Below are positions 55,479 through 63,532 of a DNA stretch of 64,000 nt, piece after piece (the first letter of the stretch is position 1; every line of letters starts with the position of its first letter). The stretch is from contig JAIRYJ010000023.1 of assembly GCA_031267825.1 (NCBI GenBank), positions 1-64,000 of the forward strand, read 5' to 3'. Under the pieces are notes generated by a model. The model was not told the DNA's origin, made no database searches, and saw nothing but the letters and a program-made list of their open reading frames with translations. This DNA is from Bifidobacteriaceae bacterium. GTDB taxonomy: Bacteria > Actinomycetota > Actinomycetes > Actinomycetales > WQXJ01. The translations under genes and the position numbers were made by a program.

Positions 55479-55643
55479 CAAAACCCATAGAAGGGTCGGA
55501 TTAGAAGACGGGGTGGCGCTTGTGGCCAAGGCTCACGGCCAGCGCAGCCTGGCCAGACTAGACTGCCTTCAGTGGCGGCAGGACGGCTGCGCATCTCTCT
55601 GGCGGCGTTGGCTAGCTGGATGGTTAGACATAAGGACAAAGAC

Positions 55644-55847
55644 ATGAAACGTTTCGCCAGGGCATTCCTTAATCTGGTTTCATCGGCCGGTCGGGCCAGC
55701 TCGGTGGTCATGGAACGGGGCGCTGAACGCCTAACCGAATACGCCGAGAAGCATCGTCCCGACCCGCCCAAGGCGGCCACGCCCCCAGCGTCCACAGCAC
55801 CACTAGCCACAGCACCACCAGCCACAGCGCCCCCAGCCGAGGATTAG
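55644..55847 (+). CDS. Small hypothetical protein
   Basis: A 67-residue frame with an amphipathic helical first half (MKRFARAFLNLVSSAGRASS) and a Pro/Ala/Thr tail. AAGGAC lies eight bases upstream. It ends two bases before the lactonase start. No known family; it may be real because of its position and ribosome site. Confidence 0.45.
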   Translation: MKRFARAFLNLVSSAGRASSVVMERGAERLTEYAEKHRPDPPKAATPPASTAPLATAPPATAPPAED

Positions 55848-55849
55848 CC

Positions 55850-56656
55850 TTGGTCCAGACGAACAACCCGGCAGACCCATCCGGCGAAGTCAAACTCACC
55901 TGGCTCGGCCAGGCCGGCTTGGTGCTCCAATACGGCGCCAACCGCCTGGTGATCGATCCCTTCATCGCACCCCACCCCGGCCGCGCCATCGCCCCACCAG
56001 ACCCAGAAACGATCCCAATCGACCAGGTCAGCGCGGTTCTATGCACCCACGAACATGACGACCACCTGCATTTCCCGTCACTCCGCCTGATCCGCCAAGC
56101 CTCCCCCGGTTGCACCATTATGGTGCCCGCGCCCCTGGTTGACGCCGTAACCCAAGTCTTGGGCGGCCCGGTCCAGGCCGCTGTAATAGGCCAAACGGAC
56201 GGCATCGGACAGGCGACCATAACACCAATGCCAGCCTGCCATGCGGTCAACGTGGCCGATGGTATGAGCAGCGACGGCGGACGATTCGTTGGCTATGTGG
56301 TGCGGCTCGGCGGCCAGACGATCTACCACGCTGGTGACACGCTGACCTGGGAAGGCCAGGCCGCAACCCTGCGTCGCCTCAATGTCAACACAGCTTGCCT
56401 GCCGATCAACGGGCGTGACGCGGAACGTGAAGCGGCCAACATAGTAGGTAACATGAACGCCGCTGAGGCTGTCGCACTCTGCCTAGAAGCGCGGGCGGAA
56501 CACCTCATACCGATCCATTGGGACATGTTCTCGATCAACTTAGGGGACCCAGCCGAAGCGGTCAGACTAGGCCAGGCGTCGGGGCTGACAGTTACCGTCC
56601 CTGTCCGCTACCAGCCCATCACGCTGCCGACCACTAGCGGCACAGCCACCACCTGA
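55850..56656 (+). CDS. UlaG-like metallo-beta-lactamase-fold hydrolase
   Basis: A 268-residue MBL-fold protein of the UlaG (L-ascorbate 6-phosphate lactonase) type. It has LTWLGQAGLVLQYG, the metal-binding THEHDDHLHF, HAGDTL and the C-terminal IPIHWDMFSIN. The start is TTG 55850 with GAGGA upstream, overlapping none of the small frame before it. Sugar-lactone or phosphodiester hydrolysis is possible; substrate unproven. Confidence 0.85.
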   Translation: MVQTNNPADPSGEVKLTWLGQAGLVLQYGANRLVIDPFIAPHPGRAIAPPDPETIPIDQVSAVLCTHEHDDHLHFPSLRLIRQASPGCTIMVPAPLVDAVTQVLGGPVQAAVIGQTDGIGQATITPMPACHAVNVADGMSSDGGRFVGYVVRLGGQTIYHAGDTLTWEGQAATLRRLNVNTACLPINGRDAEREAANIVGNMNAAEAVALCLEARAEHLIPIHWDMFSINLGDPAEAVRLGQASGLTVTVPVRYQPITLPTTSGTATT

Positions 56657-56779
56657 TCGGCACAACCGCAACAACAGCCACCACCTGGGCGGCTTTACAA
56701 AACTCATCCCCACCCCGGACACCAAGTAGCGTTAACGTCCCCGCGGACATAGCTAACGGTCAACAGAACGGCGGACATC

Positions 56780-57946
56780 ATGGCCGAACCGGGCTTCTCA
56801 ACCAGAGCGGTCCACGCCGGTAACGGCATAGACAAAGACACCGGCGCCATTCGGCGGCCAATCACCATGGCCAATTCCTACGCCCTGCCCTACGACCCAA
56901 GCGAACTCAATTGGTCATCGGCCGACGCCAATCTCTACACCCGTAACGGCGGAGCCAACCAACGCTACCTGGAACAAAAGCTAGCCAGTCTGACTGACGC
57001 GCAGGACGGAATCGTCCTAGCTTCTGGCGTAGCGGCACTAGCCGGACTGTTCTTCTCCTTGCTGCGCAGTGGCGACCACGTGATCTTCTCCAACGTCACC
57101 TATATCGCCGCCTACCGACTGCTGAACGAACTGTTCAAGGACAAGTTCAAGGTTGAAACCTCACTAGTGGACAGTACCGACCTGGCCGCTGTGCGCGGCC
57201 TGATCCGGCCCAGCACCAAACTGATCCACATTGAGACACCCGCTAATCCGACCACCGGGATCAGCGACATCGCCGCACTGGCGGAGATCGCCCACCAAGC
57301 CGGGGCACGCCTGTCGGTTGACAACACCTTCGCTAGTCCTTACAACCAGCGGCCGCTCGCTTTAGGCGCCGATTACGTGATCGAATCACTCACCAAGTAC
57401 ATCAACGGCCACGGCGACGCTTTAGGTGGAGCCATTTTGGGCAGCCGTCAACTACTTGACCCGATCCGAGCCCAAGCCCAGGTCAACTTGGGTGGCTCGA
57501 TCAGCCCGTTCAACGCCTGGCTGATCATGCGCGGATCGGTCACATTGCCGTTGCGTATGCGTCAGCACAACGACAACGCTTTGGCGATCGCCCGTTTCTT
57601 GGAACGAGCCCCCCGGGTGCGTTTTGTTTGGTATCCGGGCCTTGAGTCTCATCCCGGTCACAGCACCGCGCGCCAGCAAATGTCGCCCGGTTTTGGTGGG
57701 GTGATCGCCTTTGGTTTGGATGGCGGCCGTGACGTGCATAACCGGTTTGTCAGCCACCTGCGGATCATTACTTCGGCCGTCTCATTGGGCCACGATGAAA
57801 GTCTGATCGTTTTCTTGGGCGCCGATGACGAGCGCCAGCATCTTTTCCCGGAGCCGTTCCATGGTGGGTTCTTTCGCTTCAGTGTCGGCTTGGAGGACGC
57901 CGAGGATCTGATCGCCGACCTGGATCAGGCTCTGCACCAGTTCTAG
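56780..57946 (+). CDS. Cys/Met-metabolism PLP-dependent enzyme
   Basis: A 388-residue fold-type I PLP enzyme of the cystathionine gamma-synthase/gamma-lyase/methionine gamma-lyase family. Lys of SLTKYINGHGDALGG binds PLP; IHIETPANPTTG and SVDNTFASPYNQRPL are family signatures. The usual YSRxxNPT is YTRNGGANQ here, a variant near the substrate pocket. Whether it makes or breaks cystathionine, or cleaves Met, cannot be told. GGCGGA is upstream of ATG 56780. Confidence 0.9.
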   Translation: MAEPGFSTRAVHAGNGIDKDTGAIRRPITMANSYALPYDPSELNWSSADANLYTRNGGANQRYLEQKLASLTDAQDGIVLASGVAALAGLFFSLLRSGDHVIFSNVTYIAAYRLLNELFKDKFKVETSLVDSTDLAAVRGLIRPSTKLIHIETPANPTTGISDIAALAEIAHQAGARLSVDNTFASPYNQRPLALGADYVIESLTKYINGHGDALGGAILGSRQLLDPIRAQAQVNLGGSISPFNAWLIMRGSVTLPLRMRQHNDNALAIARFLERAPRVRFVWYPGLESHPGHSTARQQMSPGFGGVIAFGLDGGRDVHNRFVSHLRIITSAVSLGHDESLIVFLGADDERQHLFPEPFHGGFFRFSVGLEDAEDLIADLDQALHQF

Positions 57947-58126
57947 TTTGGCTTGGGGGTTCTTCCAAGTTGCCCGATGCCGTCCCTTGACTTCCCAGCG
58001 GCCCGTCAGTTCCGGCCGTCGGCCAGTCTTGGCCGCACCCTAGTTTCCGCTCGTTGGTTTCCGGACCCGCTGGTTCCCGAACCCGTCAATTTGCTCGTGC
58101 CACCCAAACCAACCTGTGACGACCCC
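57947..58126. other. Gap with a GACGGCATCG element
   Basis: The 180 bases between the PLP enzyme and the convergent permease gene contain no gene. The word CGATGCCGTC lies at 57975-57984 with flanks (GCCC..CC) like those at 21896 and 21974. Confidence 0.4.
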
Positions 58127-59023
58127 TCAACCCCTCAGGCCGGCCCGCGATATTGAGTCCACGATCCAACGCTGCAACAGGCCGTAAACCACTATCAGTG
58201 GCAGCGCCGAGAGCAACGCGGCCGCCATCATGTCACCAGTGGTGAACTTGGATTGCGGGTTGAAATAGGTCGCCGCGGCGACTGACACCGGATACAGGCC
58301 GGGTTTAGTTACTGTCACCAAAGGCCACAGGAAGTTCGACCAAGCCATCACACAAACCAAGATGCCGACCGCCAGCAGCCCGTTGCGGGTCAGGGGCAAC
58401 GCTATGCGCCAGTAGATGCCGAACTTCCCGACGCCATCGACAGTCGCCGCTTCGATCAGTTCCTTCGGCACAGCACGCATGTATTCGGTCAATAGGAACA
58501 AAGCGAAGGCCGATGCCGTCAACGGGATTACCAGCCCCTGCACGGAGTTAAGCCAGCCCAAGCCAGAGACTATGCGTTGTGTTGGCAGAACAATCACCCC
58601 CAGCGGCACCATCAGACCAACCAAGCTGAAGGCGAATAGGGCCGCTCGGCCGGGGAATCGCAGATGAGCGAAGCAGTAGGCCGCCAGCGAGGCGATGAAC
58701 AAGGTGATAAGTGATTGCGATCCAGCGAACATGAAGGAGTTCGCCATGGCTCGAGCGAAGACTCCGTCAGTCATGACCGTCACTATGTGACCAACTCCGG
58801 CGCTCCATGATGTCGGGACTAGCCGAGGTGAAAGAGCCAGAGCCGCACCCGGAGGAGCGAACACAATATTGACCATCCACCACACTGGGAACAGTGCCAC
58901 CAAGGTGATGGCGGCTGAGGCGACCCATTTCGCGCCAACACCGACCAGCCGTTTGGCCCGCCTACCGGTCCGGCCTTGGCGATCCGGCTTGGGGTTTGGC
59001 GGATTGGGTTTGAAGCTAGCCAT
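58127..59023 (-). CDS. Carbohydrate ABC transporter permease (MalG-like)
   Basis: A 298-residue inner-membrane subunit with six helices. The EAA motif reads ELIEAATVDGVGKFGIYWRIALPLTRNGL. It pairs with the MalF-like permease directly upstream, whose stop meets its start at 59023. A matching ATPase gene is not present here, so a shared MsmK-like ATPase is probable. Confidence 0.92.
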   Translation of the reverse strand: MASFKPNPPNPKPDRQGRTGRRAKRLVGVGAKWVASAAITLVALFPVWWMVNIVFAPPGAALALSPRLVPTSWSAGVGHIVTVMTDGVFARAMANSFMFAGSQSLITLFIASLAAYCFAHLRFPGRAALFAFSLVGLMVPLGVIVLPTQRIVSGLGWLNSVQGLVIPLTASAFALFLLTEYMRAVPKELIEAATVDGVGKFGIYWRIALPLTRNGLLAVGILVCVMAWSNFLWPLVTVTKPGLYPVSVAAATYFNPQSKFTTGDMMAAALLSALPLIVVYGLLQRWIVDSISRAGLRG

Positions 59024-59955
59024 CAGTCATCCTCCCAACGCCGCCGGATCAGGAAGGATACCGCTGTAGTCAGTGCTATCAGACCTAACAGCAGTACTCC
59101 GATAACCGCCGCGTCGCCGAACCGCATCCCTCCAGTTGACCGGATAACAGCTTCCATCACTGGAAACAGCAGGCCCTGGTGTGGTCCTCCGGTGCCTTTG
59201 GAAGCCTGCGATTCGGTCAGAAGCCACGGCAAATCAAACACCTGAAAGGCGGAGATGAAGGCGTTGGCGGTCACCATGAAGAACACTGGCCGCAGTTGCG
59301 GCAAGGTGACACTCCAAATCTCACGGCCAACTCCGGCGCCATCAAGTTTGGCGGCCTCATACAGTTCAGCCGGAATCGATTTGAGGCCAGCTAGTAACAG
59401 CAGCATGTTGAATCCCGCTGAGTGCCAAATGTCAACAATGATCAGCCCGGCCATCATGAAAACTGGGTCTTGGCGCCAGTCGAGGGCCGGGCCGCCCAAA
59501 GCCACCAGAATTTGATCGATGATCCCAAAGGATGGGTCCAGCATCCAACGCCAAATCAGAGCGGTGATGAATAACGGCATGATGTACGGGAAGAACACAG
59601 CCGATCGCATGAACGCGCCGAGCCGCCCACTCAAGCGGTTGATGAACAGGGCCAGCCCAAGGCCCACAGCCATCCCTAGGGGAACCGTGATCACAACATA
59701 GATGATCAGGTTGGTGAACGCCTTGGTGACCGATGCGCTGTGCAGCATCGCGTCAAAGGTGTCCGTGCCAACGAATTTCGGGGAGGTCACCCCGTTCCAT
59801 TGGGTGAAGCTAAGGACAAAGGTTAAAACGATCGGTGCCACCACAAACAGCAGGTAGACCGACAGGAATGGCCCCAGCATAAGGTAAGCGGGCCAGGCCG
59901 GACCCAAGGCCCGGCCTGGCCGCGACGGCCGCTTGACGGCTGACTTGGTGGTCAT
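59023..59955 (-). CDS. Carbohydrate ABC transporter permease (MalF-like)
   Basis: A 310-residue permease with six helices and the EAA motif ELYEAAKLDGAGVGREIWSVTLPQLRPV. A long extracytoplasmic start follows helix 1. It overlaps the binding-protein gene by four bases and the MalG-like gene by one, giving the order binding protein, MalF, MalG. Confidence 0.92.
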   Translation of the reverse strand: MTTKSAVKRPSRPGRALGPAWPAYLMLGPFLSVYLLFVVAPIVLTFVLSFTQWNGVTSPKFVGTDTFDAMLHSASVTKAFTNLIIYVVITVPLGMAVGLGLALFINRLSGRLGAFMRSAVFFPYIMPLFITALIWRWMLDPSFGIIDQILVALGGPALDWRQDPVFMMAGLIIVDIWHSAGFNMLLLLAGLKSIPAELYEAAKLDGAGVGREIWSVTLPQLRPVFFMVTANAFISAFQVFDLPWLLTESQASKGTGGPHQGLLFPVMEAVIRSTGGMRFGDAAVIGVLLLGLIALTTAVSFLIRRRWEDD

Positions 59956-61244
59956 CCCGCCAATGCTGCGTTGTAGTTCTTGATGATGGCGGCAGCAGCC
60001 TCTTTAGCTGGCATGCCGGTATCAGCGTCAACTAGTCCATCGGCGAAGACTTGGGCGATCCCCGGTGGTAGCTGACGTTGAAGTGGTGATTCGTTGACAC
60101 CGCCCGGGAAGGCCTCAACCGAGACACGGTTCAGTGGGCTTTCCAGGACGGCCGCGTCTTGCATCGCCGCGGCGTTCCCGGTGATCCGGGAAATCGGCAC
60201 TGTGAAGCGCGCCAACTGGGCTTGATCGGTCATGAACTGAACAAACTTCCAGGCTTCCGCCGGGTGTTCCGAATCGGCTGTGATGGCTAGGAATTCGCCG
60301 CCCCGCACACCTCCTGTAGCACCAGGGGCTTTGCCTGGAATCGCCTGGATGTCGAATTCGACACCGTCGGCTTCAATGAATGACCAGTACTTCCATGGGC
60401 CACCAGGCAGGAAGGCGAGCTGGTTGGCGTTGAACAGGTCAACTTCGCCTTGGGTGTCCATCGCTACATCGGACCCGAACTCTTTTGTGGCCTGGCAGAA
60501 GGCGATGGCTTGTTCGAGCGCGTCCTGGTCTAGGAGCAGCGACTTGAGATCATCTTTCAGGTCAAACTGGGTCCGGCTGGGGATGCCGGCGTAGAACTGG
60601 ATGACACGTTCGGCGCCGGATTGGAACGGGTCCGCCATACCAGCGAACCCGGCGTCGTGGACCTGTTTCATTTGGTCTAACCAGCCGTCCCAGCCGTCGA
60701 TTGGCTGATCTGGGTCGATGCCGGCCTGCCTGAGAACGTTCAGATTGCGGTACAGCACCGTGACATAGGCGGTGTACGGCACTCCCCAGCGGCCATCGTT
60801 ACGTCCCATCAGATCAACAAAGTCTTTGTCGAACTGATCGGTGTAGCCCGCTCCGGCTGCCGCCCATTCCTCGGAGATGTCTTTCAGCAGCCCGGCGTAA
60901 ACCAGGCTCGAACCAGCGTTCATCTGGGTTGAGATGACGTCCGCTCCGGTGCCCTGGCCAGCGTTGGTGACCGTGCCGGAGACTATGTCTTCGGCTGGTT
61001 TGCCTACCAGTTCAATCTTGATGCCCGGATTGGCTGTCTCAAACTCATTGATATAGCCCTTGACGATGTCGCCTTGCTCGCCGGTGGTGAACTCGGAGAA
61101 CGTCCAATATTCGATGGTTACATCACCGCCACTGGCTCCGTTGTCATCACCGGCGGTGCCGCAACCCGCCGCTACTGTGCAAACCGCGGCCAGAACGGCA
61201 CAGGCCGCCCAACCACGGGTCTTCAAACCGTCTACGACACGCAT
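59952..61244 (-). CDS. Sugar ABC transporter substrate-binding lipoprotein
   Basis: A 430-residue extracellular binding protein, family 1. The signal peptide ends in a lipobox (TVAAGC at about 25-30), so it is anchored by lipid. The mature part has DVTIEYWTFSEF, FPLPGGPWKYW-like FLPGGPWKYWSF and AWKFVQFMTD. The promoter and a palindromic operator lie 63-105 bases upstream. Its sugar is unknown. Confidence 0.93.
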   Translation of the reverse strand: MRVVDGLKTRGWAACAVLAAVCTVAAGCGTAGDDNGASGGDVTIEYWTFSEFTTGEQGDIVKGYINEFETANPGIKIELVGKPAEDIVSGTVTNAGQGTGADVISTQMNAGSSLVYAGLLKDISEEWAAAGAGYTDQFDKDFVDLMGRNDGRWGVPYTAYVTVLYRNLNVLRQAGIDPDQPIDGWDGWLDQMKQVHDAGFAGMADPFQSGAERVIQFYAGIPSRTQFDLKDDLKSLLLDQDALEQAIAFCQATKEFGSDVAMDTQGEVDLFNANQLAFLPGGPWKYWSFIEADGVEFDIQAIPGKAPGATGGVRGGEFLAITADSEHPAEAWKFVQFMTDQAQLARFTVPISRITGNAAAMQDAAVLESPLNRVSVEAFPGGVNESPLQRQLPPGIAQVFADGLVDADTGMPAKEAAAAIIKNYNAALAG

Positions 61245-61306
61245 TGCGCATCCTCCTCTTTGAGGTCGGAAGAGAACATTTGGGAGTTGTTCCCTAGGTG
61301 TCCACG

Positions 61307-61335
61307 ACTCTAGGCCAAGGCGGGAAAGATGTCAA
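61307..61335 (-). promoter_or_regulatory. Promoter of the sugar ABC operon
   Basis: On the minus strand a -35 TTGACA (61335-61330), 17-base spacer and -10 TAGAGT (61312-61307). This is close to consensus for a vegetative sigma factor. Transcription would begin about 50 bases before the binding-protein start. Confidence 0.75.
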
Positions 61336-61349
61336 CTGGTTGACCAGTT
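61334..61349. promoter_or_regulatory. Palindromic operator 1 (FadR/GntR-like)
   Basis: AACTGGT-TG-ACCAGTT, a perfect palindrome with the TGGTNNACCA core of many GntR-family sites. It overlaps the -35 box of the ABC operon, so binding would repress it. Confidence 0.65.
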
Positions 61350-61411
61350 TGCTATAAAACCGGCTCTCCGACCGGACCAGTTCCAGCTCTCCGGCCGCCC
61401 GTGTTATGGTC

Positions 61412-61427
61412 TACTGGTTGACAGGTT
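61412..61427. promoter_or_regulatory. Palindromic operator 2, imperfect
   Basis: TACTGGTTGACAGGTT matches operator 1 at 13 of 16 positions and lies 78 bases away, nearer the Gfo/Idh/MocA gene. TATGGT at 61405-61410 could be that gene's -10 box, so this copy would sit near its start site. Confidence 0.5.
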
Positions 61428-61515
61428 TGGGCCGCCCGAGGCACGGACGGCCTGACCCACCACAGCGCAAACCGGCCGCGGCCCTCGGCCGCGAACTGAG
61501 TAAAGGAGGCCCCTC

Positions 61516-62712
61516 ATGGCGTTCAGTATTGGGATCATCGGCGCGGGCGAGTTCGCTGAGCAGTTCGTGCCACTCTTCCAGCTTCACCCCGACATCAGTG
61601 ACGTCGCCATCGCCGACTTGATTCCGGAACGCCGCGAAGACTACGCCAAACGTTTCGGCATTGAGCGAGTTTTCGCCTCAGCTGACGAAATGTTCAATTC
61701 CGATCTCGACGCTGTCGGCATCTTCACCCAAAGATGGACCCACGGCGAATTAGCGGTCAAGGCTTTACGAGCCGGTAAACACGTCTATTCGGCCGTCCCA
61801 ATGGCCTACAGCACCACGGAAATAGGACAAATCATCGCCGAGGTGAGACGGAGCGGTTTGGTTTACATGATGGGTGAAACCTCCTACTACAACCCGGCGG
61901 CGATCTATGGGCGCCAACGCCAACAAGATGGCGGTTTTGGCAGGCTGTTCTACGCCGAAGGCGACTACGTCCACGACATGGACCACGGCTTTTACACCGC
62001 CTTTCAACGAGGTGGCGGCGAAAACTGGCGCGGGACGGCATCGTACCCACCGATGCACTACCCAACTCACTCACTTGGCGGAGTGCTTTCCGTAACGCAA
62101 GACCCAATTACCTCGGTGTCTTGTCTCGGGGTGGAAGATGACCACCCGGACGGTATTTTCAACCGCGAATTGTCGATCTTCGGCAACAGTTTCTCCAACC
62201 AAACCGCCCTGTTCCAAACTAAGTCAGGCGGCGCGGTCCGCATCAACGAAATGCGGCGCGTCGGCTACCCAACCCATATTCGCGAATCACGTTTCCGTTT
62301 CTTCGGCACTGAGGCGGTTTTTGAACAGACCGCGCGGGTTAGCGCCTGGCAAACCAAACACACCTATGAGGACGTTAGTGACCTGTTACAGGTCCGCCCG
62401 ACAGCCCAATTAACCGCCGAACGGGCGGCCGTTTTCGCGGCCGACGTCAAACGGGTTTTCCTCGGCGGATATTCGCCGCTACATGACCGTTCACGGTTAC
62501 CTCAGGGCTATGACGCGATCCCGAACGGGCATGAGGGGTCGCATCATTTTCTGGCGGCGGATTTTGTTGAGGCCGTCATTACCAGGACGATGCCGTCCGT
62601 CAACGCTTGGGTGGCCGCCCGTTTTACGGTGCCGGGCATTTTGGCACACGATTCATCGCTGGCTGGTGGCGAACGCCTGATGGTGCCAGATTTTGGTGAC
62701 GCCCCGGTCTAG
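61516..62712 (+). CDS. Gfo/Idh/MocA-family oxidoreductase
   Basis: A 398-residue NAD(P)-dependent sugar or polyol dehydrogenase. The Rossmann motif is IGIIGAGEFAEQF at about 4-16; AGKHVYSAVPMAYS occupies the usual EKP-like position but the Lys is replaced by Val-Pro-Met, a point to check. GETSYYNPAAIYGR and HYPTHSLGG line the substrate site. AAAGGAGG lies before the ATG. It is divergent from the ABC operon and shares its control region. Confidence 0.88.
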   Translation: MAFSIGIIGAGEFAEQFVPLFQLHPDISDVAIADLIPERREDYAKRFGIERVFASADEMFNSDLDAVGIFTQRWTHGELAVKALRAGKHVYSAVPMAYSTTEIGQIIAEVRRSGLVYMMGETSYYNPAAIYGRQRQQDGGFGRLFYAEGDYVHDMDHGFYTAFQRGGGENWRGTASYPPMHYPTHSLGGVLSVTQDPITSVSCLGVEDDHPDGIFNRELSIFGNSFSNQTALFQTKSGGAVRINEMRRVGYPTHIRESRFRFFGTEAVFEQTARVSAWQTKHTYEDVSDLLQVRPTAQLTAERAAVFAADVKRVFLGGYSPLHDRSRLPQGYDAIPNGHEGSHHFLAADFVEAVITRTMPSVNAWVAARFTVPGILAHDSSLAGGERLMVPDFGDAPV

Positions 62713-62713
62713 T

Positions 62714-62733
62714 CGGGTGTCGGTTGGCACCCG
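62714..62733. terminator. Hairpin between convergent genes
   Basis: CGGGTG and CACCCG form a six-bp stem around an eight-base loop between the stops of the dehydrogenase and SDR genes. It could end both transcripts; no T-run is present. Confidence 0.4.
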
Positions 62734-62734
62734 C

Positions 62735-63532
62735 CTAAGCCGCTGCGGCGCGCCGGGCGTAAGGGGCTGATGGCACCTGGGTCGCTAGTTTGCCACCGGA
62801 TACGTCAATCACCGTGCCAGTGATATACCCGGCACGGTCAGAAGCTAAGAAACACACCAGGTCAGCGACTTCTTCTTTGGCGCCCCAACGGCGCAGAGTC
62901 AGCATGTCAAGCAAGCGGTCCTGTTCCTCCTGGGAACGTTCAGTGAAATGGTTAATGTCTGTCGGCACCATGCCTGGGGCGTAAGCGTTAACCGTGATGT
63001 TCCAAGGGCCCAGTTCACCCGCCAAAGCGCGGGTCAGCTGCACTACACCAGCCTTGGCGGCGGCGTAAGCGCCGACACCAGCCATCGGCACAATGGCGGC
63101 GAAGGACGCCGCGTTGATGATGCGGCCCGCGTTTTGGCGTTTCATGATCGGCATGACGGACCGGCTCATCAGCCACAGTCCCTTCAGGTTGACGTTGAAG
63201 CAACGGTCCCATTCAGATTCGGTCAGCTCATCGAGTGGCTTGTCGGCACCGACTCCAGCGTTGTTTACCAGGACATCGATCCGGCCGTAACGTTCGGCTA
63301 CAGCCTTGGTGGCAGCGGTGATTTGAGCGGCTTGGGTGACATCAACCGTCAACGCTTCCCATTTGGCACCGGCCGTGGTGATGGCCTGTCCAACCTGTTT
63401 CAGGTCTTCCTCCAAGATGTCGATCCCAATGACACGGGCACCTTCCAGAGCGAAGCGTTCAGCCAGGGCCGCGCCGATGCCTCGTCCGGCTCCCGTTACT
63501 ATGACCACCCGGTCAGTCAGGTCGATCAGCAC
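62735..63532 (-). CDS. Short-chain dehydrogenase/reductase
   Basis: A 265-residue classical SDR. The cofactor motif is VTGAGRGIGAALAE, then NNAGVG, the catalytic Ser in INAASFAAI and Tyr-Lys in AYAAAKAG. VIDVSGGKLATQ ends the core, plus a short Ala/Arg tail. A GTG start at 63532 places the family's beta-1 strand correctly and overlaps the upstream gene's stop by seven bases. It probably oxidises a sugar or polyol taken up by the ABC system. Confidence 0.9.
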   Translation of the reverse strand: MLIDLTDRVVIVTGAGRGIGAALAERFALEGARVIGIDILEEDLKQVGQAITTAGAKWEALTVDVTQAAQITAATKAVAERYGRIDVLVNNAGVGADKPLDELTESEWDRCFNVNLKGLWLMSRSVMPIMKRQNAGRIINAASFAAIVPMAGVGAYAAAKAGVVQLTRALAGELGPWNITVNAYAPGMVPTDINHFTERSQEEQDRLLDMLTLRRWGAKEEVADLVCFLASDRAGYITGTVIDVSGGKLATQVPSAPYARRAAAA

